Shown here: positions 1-5,867 of the stretch, piece after piece
Layout: the number at the start of each line of letters is the position of its first letter
How positions within the stretch are numbered: position 1 is the first letter of the stretch
The notes under the pieces: model-generated
Told to the model about the DNA's origin: nothing
The model's database searches: none
The model's input: only the letters and a program-made list of their open reading frames with translations
NCBI RefSeq assembly: GCF_026151395.1
Contig: NZ_JAMQPV010000008.1
Span: forward strand, 1 to 7,089
Source: Leptospira limi
GTDB lineage: Bacteria > Spirochaetota > Leptospiria > Leptospirales > Leptospiraceae
Reading direction: 5' to 3'
DNA: 7,089 nt
Made by a program: the position numbers and the translations under genes

Positions 1-125
1 ACGCTCGGCCTGCGGCAAATTCCCTTTCTGGCATTCGCCTTGCGTTCGCAAGCTACATGCCAGTCCCTAACGTCCCGTTCCGGGACTCAGGGTCAGGGAA
101 CTTCGGTAAGTCTAGTTCGTTATGC
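1..125 (+). repeat. attC site, left part missing (attC0)
   Basis: This is the 3' part of an attC site. R'' and L'' lie beyond the left edge. Visible are the central stem TTCCCT/AGGGAA, the arm CTGGCAT/ATGCCAG, a GTCCCG/CGGGAC hairpin, L' CGGTAAGT and R' GTTATGC (119-125). It closes an unseen upstream cassette. Cassette 1 starts at T120. Confidence 0.88.
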
Positions 126-152
126 GTAATGGCAAAAACTTAAAAGGAAAAT

Positions 153-908
153 ATGAAAACAAAAATATTTATAAGTTATTCCGACAAAGATAGGAAGAAA
201 ATATCTTTAATTGAAAAGGAATTTAAGGATACGCCTGAAATTGAATTAATCATAATTGCGAATAATAAATCTGAAATGGTTACTTTAACTAAAAAAGTTA
301 CTGATGGAATCAAAAAAGCTGAATACTTTATACCTATATTAACAAAGCAGTCTATATCGGAGCAATGGATAAACCAGGAAATTGGTTATGCAAGTGCATA
401 CAAAGAAAATATAAATGAATCATTAAACATATTGCCAATTGCAGAAAAATCTATTTTAAACAATCTTAAAGGGTTTATACACAAACAGTTTGATATTTCA
501 TTTACCTTTGAAGGTGTTGAAACTAATGCCAGAGCAGAATCAATTCGATTTAAGAAAACTGTCATTGCATTAAAAGAATTTATTCTAGACAACAGCAACT
601 TAAAGTCCGGAAAAACGAGAACTAACGACTTATACAAATTAATAGTAAATAAACGATTCAATTTTGTTTTTAACAGTGAAAATAATAGGTCAAAAATAAT
701 TGAATTTTCACCTGATGGAACAATAACAAAGGGTAAAAACCAAAATGAAGACTCATGGGAAATTAAAAATGAGAAATTAATCATTAAAAATTCGCAGGGT
801 CAAATTTTTAGTACATTTCTCTATGATTCGAAAACAAAGATGTTAAAACATACAAATGAAAAGAATACTTTATCTCTTAAAAACCAATACATGGTTCCAA
901 TTGAATAA
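153..908 (+). CDS. TIR-domain protein with C-terminal beta-rich domain
   Basis: The 251-aa product of cassette 1 (120-1078) starts with a TIR-like domain at about residues 1-145. It shows KIFISYSDKD at 4-13 (strand A and following loop), GIKKAEYFIPILTKQSI at 52-68, and W72-I-N-Q-E76, the position of the catalytic Glu in TIR NADases, followed by IGYA and an ILPIAEKS strand. Bacterial TIR domains typically cleave NAD+ or make signalling nucleotides, often in antiphage defence; that role here is inferred from family and context. Residues 165-245 look beta-rich, with SPDGTI (186-191), a KGKNQNEDSW stretch (193-202) and alternating hydrophobics, and may act as sensor or binding domain. There is no signal peptide, so it is probably cytosolic. 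An AAGGAA ribosome site lies just upstream of ATG 153. No promoter is evident. Confidence 0.82.
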   Translation: MKTKIFISYSDKDRKKISLIEKEFKDTPEIELIIIANNKSEMVTLTKKVTDGIKKAEYFIPILTKQSISEQWINQEIGYASAYKENINESLNILPIAEKSILNNLKGFIHKQFDISFTFEGVETNARAESIRFKKTVIALKEFILDNSNLKSGKTRTNDLYKLIVNKRFNFVFNSENNRSKIIEFSPDGTITKGKNQNEDSWEIKNEKLIIKNSQGQIFSTFLYDSKTKMLKHTNEKNTLSLKNQYMVPIE

Positions 909-920
909 TATTGCCACTAC

Positions 921-1084
921 GCATAACAGCGGGGAAACGCTGCGCTTCGGCACTTACGGCCTTGCTTGGGCTGCGCCACATTCCCTTTCTGTCACTCGTT
1001 TGCATTCGCAAACTCCGTGCCAGTCCCTAACGTCCCGTCCGGGACTCAGGGTCAGGGAACGTCGTCTCCCCTAGTTCGTTAATT
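921..1084 (+). repeat. attC site of cassette 1 (attC1)
   Basis: R'' GCATAAC (921-927), R' GTTAATT (1078-1084). L boxes are GGGGA/TCCCC, unlike the ACTTACCG type of most other sites, yet still complementary. The central stem is TTCCCT/AGGGAA. The arm CTGTCAC/GTGCCAG has one mismatch and is capped by GTTTGC-ATTC-GCAAAC. A second hairpin is GTCCCG-TC-CGGGAC. R'' matches the start of cassette 1, not of cassette 2, so this junction joins unrelated cassettes. Confidence 0.92.
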
Positions 1085-1111
1085 GCAATTAGTTGATACT
1101 TAGAAAATAAC

Positions 1112-1236
1112 GCGCAAATTTTTTTCATGAGGGTGTTGTCGATTCAAGCTTTGAAAGAGTACAATTTCAGCTGATTTCTCCACGAAAGTTCTGTTTGTAA
1201 TTTACGCTTTTAAGATTTAAAAGAAAAAATTTGCGC
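1112..1236. repeat. Long-range inverted repeat in ORF-less cassette
   Basis: GCGCAAATTTTTT (1112-1124) and AAAAAATTTGCGC (1224-1236) are perfect reverse complements separated by 99 nt. In the second copy the arms are GCGAAAATTTTT (6702-6713) and AAAAATTTGCGC (6812-6823), with 11 of 12 paired. Retention of the pairing suggests a closing stem of a structured RNA or DNA element. No transcript start for such an RNA can be identified. Confidence 0.55.
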
Positions 1237-1245
1237 TCGCTTTTG

Positions 1246-1274
1246 TTGACCTTTCGACATAAATCTTTTATTAT
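1246..1274 (+). promoter_or_regulatory. Candidate outward promoter of ORF-less cassette 2
   Basis: TTGACC (1246-1251), a 17-nt spacer and TATTAT (1269-1274) resemble a sigma-70 promoter. A perfect TATAAT also occurs at 1272-1277, but with a 20-nt spacer. Transcription would start near 1281, just before R'', and run through attC2 into the outer-membrane protein gene at 1477, which has no other visible promoter. The -35 and spacer are identical in copy 2. Confidence 0.5.
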
Positions 1275-1287
1275 AATAACTAACTGC

Positions 1288-1449
1288 AATTAACATACGC
1301 TAACCACTGCGCTTCGGGACTTTGGCCCTCGCTTGGCCTTCGGCACATAGGCTTCTGGCACTCCTCTTGCTCAAGCAAGCGTCGTGCCAGTCCCTAACGC
1401 CTCTTCGAGGCTCAGGGCCAGCCTACGTCGGTTAGCTAGTTCGTTATAC
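1288..1449 (+). repeat. attC site of cassette 2 (attC2)
   Basis: R'' AATTAAC (1288-1294), R' GTTATAC (1443-1449). L boxes GCTAACC/GGTTAGC. The central stem is TAGGCT/AGCCTA, replacing TTCCCT/AGGGAA on both sides at once. The arm is CTGGCAC/GTGCCAG with a CTTGC-TCAA-GCAAG tip, and the second hairpin is GCCTC-TTC-GAGGC. It closely resembles attC8, which belongs to the sister ORF-less cassette. Confidence 0.92.
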
Positions 1450-1476
1450 GACATGACAAAAAATTGAATCATTAAT

Positions 1477-2409
1477 ATGAAAAAGCTAAAAAATATAATC
1501 ACTATTCTACTCTTCTTAAACTCTGCGTTATTTTCGCAGTCAAGCAAACCTACTTTCGAAACAGGTATCAAAGCCCTAAGAGCTCAGTTCATTCCATTCG
1601 AATATAGTAGAGATAAAACTGATGCTATTCCGCTTTGGGGATACAAAGTTAATGATTTGAGGAGCAATACTAAAACTATTAATCCTTTTTTCTTCATTTA
1701 TAAAAACCTAGATAAGGGATTTGGTCTTGAATTTGAATACTCTAAAATTCAATTAGAAAGAGCCAATTATGATATTGATAATATTTATAGAGTTAACAAT
1801 ACCACACAATATGATCGCTATAAGGAATATTTAAGAAATAACGAAAGAAATGATTATAAATTAAACTTCTTTTTTTATCTTTCACCAGCAATTAAAGAAT
1901 ATTTTGCAATTGGCGGTGGTATCAGAAAAATTGATAGAATTAGAAATAGTTCGAAAGATAACTTTACTGCTGAAGAAAAAATAATTGCTTTAGGACCTCA
2001 GATTGTTTTGAAATCTAAAATTCCCATCACTGATCAGCTTTCCCTTAACTTTGGATTAGATTTATATCATGCTCAAGGAAAAAGAGATTACTATTATCTT
2101 GATTCTAATCTATATTATTTCCCTTCCGGAGCAGCATCCACTCTTACAAGTATTAAAGGGAATGGTCAAACTAAAGGTGTTTTTCAAGGTTATGAAGCTA
2201 ATATCTCTTTGAAATACAATTTTTTGGAGAACTTCAATCTTGCGTTCGGTTATAATTATAACTATTCTTATTTTAAATATGAAGATTTGAATGATTCTAT
2301 TTATTCTTATTCTTCGTTCAGAAATACATTTGGGTATGAAAATAGTAAACTATCTAATGGAAAGGAAATTATTAGAGGTTTTTATATTTCAGCATCGACC
2401 GTATTCTAA
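1477..2409 (+). CDS. Predicted outer-membrane beta-barrel protein
   Basis: I do not recognise the family. The 310-aa product of cassette 3 (1444-2575) begins with a Sec signal peptide: MKKLKN, a hydrophobic stretch to about residue 18, and likely cleavage in ALFS-QSS near residue 20. The mature part is rich in Tyr, Phe and Asn and has many short alternating segments such as GFGLEFEYSKIQL, DYKLNFFFYLSP, LSLNFGLDLYHA, YEANISLKYNF and FNLAFGYNYNYSYF. It ends GFYISASTVF with a terminal Phe, as outer-membrane barrels do. This points to a 10-14 strand barrel exposed at the surface, but ligand or function cannot be named. The ATG at 1477 has no clear Shine-Dalgarno sequence; an earlier ATG at 1453 stops after four codons. 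Expression may depend on the candidate promoter in the ORF-less cassette upstream. The stop lies 10 nt before R''. Confidence 0.78.
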   Translation: MKKLKNIITILLFLNSALFSQSSKPTFETGIKALRAQFIPFEYSRDKTDAIPLWGYKVNDLRSNTKTINPFFFIYKNLDKGFGLEFEYSKIQLERANYDIDNIYRVNNTTQYDRYKEYLRNNERNDYKLNFFFYLSPAIKEYFAIGGGIRKIDRIRNSSKDNFTAEEKIIALGPQIVLKSKIPITDQLSLNFGLDLYHAQGKRDYYYLDSNLYYFPSGAASTLTSIKGNGQTKGVFQGYEANISLKYNFLENFNLAFGYNYNYSYFKYEDLNDSIYSYSSFRNTFGYENSKLSNGKEIIRGFYISASTVF

Positions 2410-2419
2410 TTGTCACGTC

Positions 2420-2581
2420 GTATAACAGCGACTTACCGCTTCACTTCGGGACAAGCCCTCGTTCGGCCTATGGCAAATTGTCCTCCTGGCATTCGCCTTG
2501 CTTACGCAAGCTACATGCCAGTCCCTAACGTCCCGTTGGGACTCAGGGTCGGACAACTTCGGTAAGTCTAGTTCGTTCTAC
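2420..2581 (+). repeat. attC site of cassette 3 (attC3)
   Basis: R'' GTATAAC (2420-2426), R' GTTCTAC (2575-2581). L boxes ACTTACCG/CGGTAAGT. The central stem is TTGTCC/GGACAA, a third paired variant. The arm is CTGGCAT/ATGCCAG with CTTGC-TTAC-GCAAG, and the second hairpin GTCCC-GTT-GGGAC. The R boxes of the adjoining cassettes nearly match, so cassettes 3 and 4 have similar ends. Confidence 0.92.
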
Positions 2582-2607
2582 GACATTTCCGAAAAATCTA
2601 TAAAAGA

Positions 2608-2625
2608 ACGGGCGTCCATGCCCGT
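2608..2625. other. Small hairpin upstream of toxin-antitoxin promoter
   Basis: ACGGGC (2608-2613) and GCCCGT (2620-2625) form a 6-bp stem with a 6-nt loop. It lies about 40 nt before the -35 box. On the minus strand it is followed by a T-rich run, so it could be a weak minus-strand terminator; an operator role is possible but unproven. Confidence 0.35.
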
Positions 2626-2664
2626 AAGAACGAAAAAAAGGTAGAGAAAAAGATTACTTAATTC

Positions 2665-2692
2665 TTGACAAACATTACATGCGCGTTATATT
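2665..2692 (+). promoter_or_regulatory. Sigma-70 promoter of toxin-antitoxin operon
   Basis: A consensus -35 TTGACA (2665-2670), 16-nt spacer and TATATT (2687-2692, 5 of 6 to TATAAT). Expected transcription starts near 2699-2700, at the GTG start of the toxin, so the mRNA may be leaderless. In HigBA-like systems the antitoxin represses this promoter, probably here too. Confidence 0.68.
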
Positions 2693-2699
2693 ACTCTAA

Positions 2700-3038
2700 G
2701 TGTATGAAATAAAAAGAACCGAAGAGATGGTTCTCTGGTTAAAAGATCTAGATAATGATGCAAAAAAGGATATTTTAGTTTCTATCGAAATTCTTAAAGA
2801 GTTTGGACCTAGACTTGGAAGACCACATGTTGACACCATTACAGGTTCTAAAATTAAAAATTTAAAGGAACTTAGAGTTAATAGCAAAAATAGACCCTTT
2901 AGGATATTTTTCGTTTTTGATCCTAAGAGAAATGCTATTTTACTCATTGGCGGAAATAAAGCTACTTCTAAGAAATTTTATCCAACCATGATTAAAAAAT
3001 CTGAAGAATTATACTCGGAATATTTGGGAGATTTGTAA
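2700..3038 (+). CDS. RelE/HigB-like type II toxin (Gp49-like)
   Basis: The 112-aa product of cassette 4 (2576-3568) matches the phage Gp49-like/HigB branch of the RelE/ParE superfamily, whose members are mostly ribosome-dependent mRNA endonucleases. Signature stretches are in order: LGRPHVD (39-45), IKNLKELR (52-59), RPFRIFFVFDP (65-75), AILLIGGNK (79-87) and KKFYPTMI (91-98), followed by a C-terminal helix. The length is normal for the family and nothing looks truncated. Toxin precedes antitoxin, as in higBA loci. The frame starts at GTG 2700; the ATG at 2704 is out of frame and stops at once. No Shine-Dalgarno sequence fits, consistent with leaderless translation from the promoter just upstream. 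In integron arrays such modules are known to stabilise the array by killing cells that lose it. Confidence 0.85.
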   Translation: MYEIKRTEEMVLWLKDLDNDAKKDILVSIEILKEFGPRLGRPHVDTITGSKIKNLKELRVNSKNRPFRIFFVFDPKRNAILLIGGNKATSKKFYPTMIKKSEELYSEYLGDL

Positions 3039-3039
3039 T

Positions 3040-3363
3040 ATGATTAAGAAAAAAAAAGAATTAAAAAGTTTTGATACTGATCTTACTAAATTTGTCTCAC
3101 AAGATATTATTGATCAAGCAAAAGCTGAGGCTCAAAAGCAAATTTTCAAATTGAAGCTTGCTGAACTAAGACAAAAACAAGGAATCAAGCAAACTGATGT
3201 GGATGGTTTTTCTCAAGTCAGTGTTTCTAGAATTGAATCTAGGTCTGATATTAAAATCTCTACACTAGTCGATTATGTTCACGCCTGTGGATTTGATGTT
3301 GAAATTAAAGCTGTCCCCAAAAAAAAGAAAAACAAAGAAGTATTTGTTTTATTAAGAGCCTAA
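3040..3363 (+). CDS. HigA-like XRE-family antitoxin
   Basis: The 107-aa partner of the preceding toxin starts one base after its stop, with GGGAG (3026-3030) as ribosome site inside the toxin's end, so the two are translated together. Residues 36-69 form the helix-turn-helix: FKLKLAELRQKQGIKQ, then DVDGFSQVSVSRIESR. The segment between the two DNA-contacting helices is about three residues shorter than in most XRE proteins but ends in the usual VSRIE. The next stretch SDIKISTLVDYVHACGFDVEIKA is typical of HigA antitoxins paired with Gp49-like toxins. It should neutralise the toxin and bind the operon promoter. The tail (about 93-107) is Lys-rich and then hydrophobic. Confidence 0.85.
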   Translation: MIKKKKELKSFDTDLTKFVSQDIIDQAKAEAQKQIFKLKLAELRQKQGIKQTDVDGFSQVSVSRIESRSDIKISTLVDYVHACGFDVEIKAVPKKKKNKEVFVLLRA

Positions 3364-3410
3364 GAAAACGCCATCCGTGGCTTAATCAAATCACGATATT
3401 CGAAAACGTC

Positions 3411-3574
3411 GTATAACAGCGACTAACCGCTTCGCTTCGGGACTTACGCCCTCGCTCGGTCTGCGACACATAGGCTTTTGTCACTCCTCTTGCTTACGCA
3501 AGCCTCGTGCCAATCCCTAACGTCCCGTCCGGGACTCAGGGCCAGCCTACGTCGGTTAGTCTAGTTCGTTAGCC
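3411..3574 (+). repeat. attC site of cassette 4 (attC4)
   Basis: R'' GTATAAC (3411-3417), R' GTTAGCC (3568-3574). L boxes ACTAACCG/CGGTTAGT, a paired change from ACTTACCG/CGGTAAGT. Central stem TAGGCT/AGCCTA. The arm TTGTCAC/GTGCCAA has one mismatch and a CTTGC/GCAAG tip; second hairpin GTCCCG-TC-CGGGAC. R'' matches the start of cassette 4 but not cassette 5. Confidence 0.92.
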
Positions 3575-3612
3575 GAAATGTTAATAATCTAATCTCACAA
3601 AAGAAGGAAAAA

Positions 3613-4215
3613 TTGAAAGACTCTAAAATTGCAAACTTAATTAACCCTTTAATAGCTATATTTTTATTTTACGGTATTTCTGGATGTACTAGTAAAACAA
3701 CGAATATAAAAAAAACTGAAAATTGTAATGGGAAACTTGAAAATCTTTCAGAGGTAGAAAATCCTGAACAATTCGAATCATTTATCAAAACTATTAAAAA
3801 TAAAGACTGTTTAGAATTAAAAAAATGGCTTTCTGATCATTTCTTTTACAGCTTAGATGAAGTGATGGTTTATATTCCTTTCTATAAAAAAAATAACTAT
3901 ACAAATGGTGCAGATATATGTGACTTTTTTTATAACCAAAAAACATTCCAATCCATAATCTTCGAAGAGAGTAATGTAAATAATGTGATTTCGCCTTACG
4001 GTTTGATTCAATATGCAAATGAAATTAAGATTTTTGGAACACCAAATATTGATTCAAAACCTTATGAAGCTATTCTACAAGTGAGTGCATGTATAAATGG
4101 AACACCAGATACAGGTCTTGAAACACTTTTTAATTTTGAATGTTATTCAAAACCAGTTTCAAAATGTAAATTTAAGGGAGTATATTCGTGGACGCGAATT
4201 AATACCAATAATTAG
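3613..4215 (+). CDS. Lipoprotein, family unrecognised (Cys-rich, cassette 5)
   Basis: The 200-aa product of cassette 5 (3569-4476) starts at TTG 3613, supported by AGAAGGA at 3602-3608. A hydrophobic segment (about 9-22) leads to the lipobox GISGC with Cys25 as the likely lipidated residue. Further Cys lie at 38, 66, 103, 160, 177 and 185. Four of these (66, 103, 177, 185) recur at almost the same spacing in the next cassette's lipoprotein, with shared motifs KDC, DIC-DFF, SPYGL, FEC and CKFKG. Two disulphides in an exported domain are plausible. No catalytic motif is visible, so the function is unknown. Between the stop and attC5 there are about 100 AT-rich bases with nothing recognisable. 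Confidence 0.75.
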   Translation: MKDSKIANLINPLIAIFLFYGISGCTSKTTNIKKTENCNGKLENLSEVENPEQFESFIKTIKNKDCLELKKWLSDHFFYSLDEVMVYIPFYKKNNYTNGADICDFFYNQKTFQSIIFEESNVNNVISPYGLIQYANEIKIFGTPNIDSKPYEAILQVSACINGTPDTGLETLFNFECYSKPVSKCKFKGVYSWTRINTNN

Positions 4216-4317
4216 CTTAATATATAAATTTCAATTCCAAAACGCTAAAATTTCATTTATTTCATAAATTGCTAAAGAATACGATCCATAACTTGAATCT
4301 TTTAACATTAACACTTC

Positions 4318-4482
4318 GGCTAACAGCGACTTACCGCTTCGCTTCGGCACAAGGCCTCGCTCGGCCTTCGGCAAATTCCCTTTCTGGCATTCGCCTTGCA
4401 TTCGCAAGCTACATGCCAGTCCCTAACGTCCCGTTTCCGGGACTCAGGGGCAGGGAACTTCGGTAAGTCTAGTTCGTTATGC
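4318..4482 (+). repeat. attC site of cassette 5 (attC5)
   Basis: R'' GGCTAAC (4318-4324), R' GTTATGC (4476-4482). L boxes ACTTACCG/CGGTAAGT; central stem TTCCCT/AGGGAA; arm CTGGCAT/ATGCCAG with CTTGC-ATTC-GCAAG; second hairpin GTCCCG-TTTC-CGGGAC. R'' fits cassette 5's start TTAGCC and not cassette 6's TTATGC. Confidence 0.92.
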
Positions 4483-4508
4483 GTAATTTCCAAAATATAT
4501 TTATTAGA

Positions 4509-5105
4509 ATGAAAAGTGATAATAGAAAAAAATTTAAAATTCTTCTCTGTCTGTTAATGTGCATCATTATAAACTGCAATGAGTTCAAATACGATGAAAA
4601 AAAAGACAAGGCTAAAAATTCAAAAATTCTAGATATAGACAATGCGATACAGAAACCAGATCGATTTGCAAAATTAATAAATATTATCAAAGAGAAAAAC
4701 TGTAAATCCTTCAAAGAGTTAATCGGAAGAGATTTCTATTATTTATTAAGTGACACCTCAATTGCAATGATCTTTAAAAGAGAAAATAATTTTAAGGAAT
4801 CAACCTTGAATGTTGATGTTTGTAATATAATTTTCGATGATAATAAATTAACTGAATCATTTTTTAATCTAACTGGTGACAATTACAATACATATTCTCC
4901 CTTTTCACTCCTAAACTCCGCCAAAAATCTGCGTTTTACACAAACAGTAGATAGTAATTCAGATTTTAGAATACACTTTGATATAGAAAATATAAAAATT
5001 GATTCATTGGAAATAGATGTAGGCACCAGTTTCCTTTTTAAATGCGATAGCAATAAATTTTTGAATTGTCATCTCGAAGGCTTCACCACTAATTTCTTTC
5101 GCTAA
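4509..5105 (+). CDS. Lipoprotein homologous to cassette 5 product (cassette 6)
   Basis: Starting at ATG 4509 the product of cassette 6 (4477-5344) is 198 aa. Its N-terminus is a standard lipoprotein signal: MKSDNRKKFK, hydrophobic ILLCLLMCIIIN, then Cys23 in a relaxed IINC lipobox of the sort spirochaetes tolerate. The frame is open back to ATG 4479 inside the attC5 R' box, but that start adds ten residues before the positive region and is less likely. No good Shine-Dalgarno sequence precedes either. Cys65, 105, 179 and 187 align with Cys66, 103, 177 and 185 of the cassette 5 protein, and matching stretches include IKEKNCKSFKEL, FYYLL, DVCNIIFD, YSPFSLLNSA and FKCDSNKFLNC. The two are diverged members of one unrecognised family. 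Function unknown. Confidence 0.75.
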   Translation: MKSDNRKKFKILLCLLMCIIINCNEFKYDEKKDKAKNSKILDIDNAIQKPDRFAKLINIIKEKNCKSFKELIGRDFYYLLSDTSIAMIFKRENNFKESTLNVDVCNIIFDDNKLTESFFNLTGDNYNTYSPFSLLNSAKNLRFTQTVDSNSDFRIHFDIENIKIDSLEIDVGTSFLFKCDSNKFLNCHLEGFTTNFFR

Positions 5106-5185
5106 GTTAAACAAATTTTTGTAATTTAAAAAATAACAATTAATAATTTGAATTATATACCTCCATGTGTATAAATGGAAACTAC

Positions 5186-5350
5186 GCATAACAGCACCTT
5201 AACGCTTCGCTTCGGCACTTGCGGCCTCGCTCGGTCTGCGACACATAGGCTTTCTGTCACTCGTTTGCATCCGCAAACTACGTGCCAGTCCCTAACGTCC
5301 CGTTCCGGGACTCAGGGTCAGCCTACGTCGTTAAGGCTAGTTCGTTATGC
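5186..5350 (+). repeat. attC site of cassette 6 (attC6)
   Basis: R'' GCATAAC (5186-5192), R' GTTATGC (5344-5350), fully complementary although they come from different cassettes. L boxes CCTTAACG/CGTTAAGG, another paired variant. Central stem TAGGCT/AGCCTA; arm CTGTCAC/GTGCCAG with one mismatch and a GTTTGC-ATCC-GCAAAC tip; second hairpin GTCCCG-TTC-CGGGAC. Confidence 0.92.
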
Positions 5351-5369
5351 GAAATAATTGAAAAATATT

Positions 5370-5867
5370 ATGGAAGATAAAAATCAAAAAATAGAATCGG
5401 CAATACAAAAAACAGGATTTCTATTTGAGAATCTTGTATCTAACCTACTTTCTGAAAATGGCTGGTTTGTAATTAATAATAGATATTATTTTGATAACAC
5501 CCTCGAAATTGAAAGAGAACTCGATTTGATTGCATACAAAGTGGATAAAATATCTGAATTCACTATTTATACGGCACTTATAATAAGCTGTAAAAAAAAT
5601 TCAGAGAATTCATGGATATTCTTAACCAAGGACCTAAACCAACAGGATCCAAACATAAAACTATACCCATTTGATTATTGGTCAAACTCAAGAATATTTC
5701 AACAAATGAACGCAAAAGATATAATTCATAATAAATTGAAGGAAGAATATCATACTAATAATACTTTGAATTATCTATTTGTGTTACAACGAAATATATT
5801 TGCCTTTCAAGAGATAAATATTGATAAATCAACCCCCAAAATGATAAAAAAATTTACGATTCCATAA
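5370..5867 (+). CDS. PD-(D/E)XK nuclease-like protein, N-terminal part (frameshifted)
   Basis: This is the first part of the gene in cassette 7 (5345-6668). Counted from ATG 5370 it has 165 codons; an in-frame TTG at 5358 would add four. It resembles restriction-endonuclease-fold proteins: Glu20 in a first helix (GFLFENLVSNLL), Asp52 in ERELDLIAY, then IISCKK with Ser73-Cys-Lys75 and SWIFL. Relatives usually show an acidic residue before x-Lys (ECKK, then a PWVFF-like stretch), so Ser at that place may mean altered or lost catalysis. The frame ends at 5867 after a run of seven A, and the downstream -1 frame continues the protein. The intact product would be about 376 aa. Substrate is unknown; nucleic-acid cleavage in defence is a reasonable guess. 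No Shine-Dalgarno sequence is seen. Confidence 0.65.
   Translation: MEDKNQKIESAIQKTGFLFENLVSNLLSENGWFVINNRYYFDNTLEIERELDLIAYKVDKISEFTIYTALIISCKKNSENSWIFLTKDLNQQDPNIKLYPFDYWSNSRIFQQMNAKDIIHNKLKEEYHTNNTLNYLFVLQRNIFAFQEINIDKSTPKMIKKFTIP
5846..5852 (+). other. Frameshift site: A-AAA-AAA heptamer
   Basis: Seven A lie in frame as A AAA AAA, a sequence on which ribosomes can slip by -1. Slippage here joins KMIKK to IYDSIITLIKALDFEKD and gives one long protein. It may equally be a one-base loss from a run of eight, or a sequencing error. No upstream Shine-Dalgarno-like stimulator or strong downstream hairpin is obvious. Confidence 0.6.

Larger units (their letters stand above)
1079..1443 (+). mobile_element. 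ORF-less gene cassette, copy 1
   Basis: This is a complete 365-bp cassette without a convincing ORF, filling most of the gap between the TIR gene and the outer-membrane protein gene. About 209 bp precede its attC R'' box. The body is roughly 85% identical by eye to 6669-6874, and its first 55 bp differ from 7035-7089 at one base. A block at about 1227-1267 is identical in copy 2 and carries a promoter-like element pointing at the next cassette. A 13-bp inverted repeat encloses 99 nt. Its role could be a movable promoter, a small RNA, or both. Start TTAATTGCA and end TGCAATTAA are complementary, confirming a self-contained cassette. Confidence 0.82.

Noticed and set aside
386..784. Minus-strand ORF of 132 codons
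   Set aside because: It is the antisense shadow of the TIR gene, without start signals. The same holds for minus-strand ORFs at 2696-2947, 3794-4018, 4469-4714 and 5004-5189, and for 1371-1571 across attC2.
856..1074. ORF running from the end of the TIR gene into attC1
   Set aside because: It lies mostly in the palindromic repeat and in another frame of the TIR gene. Similar ORFs at 4269-4466 and 5175-5357 are also translations of attC sequence, with Pro/Ser/Arg-rich peptides unlike the real genes.
1079..1287. Short peptide gene in the ORF-less cassette
   Set aside because: No ORF with a start, ribosome site and conserved frame is shared by the two complete copies; their indels are not in multiples that keep a frame.
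2608..2625. Rho-independent terminator on the + strand
   Set aside because: The hairpin is followed by A-rich, not T-rich, sequence on the + strand; only a weak minus-strand terminator would be possible.
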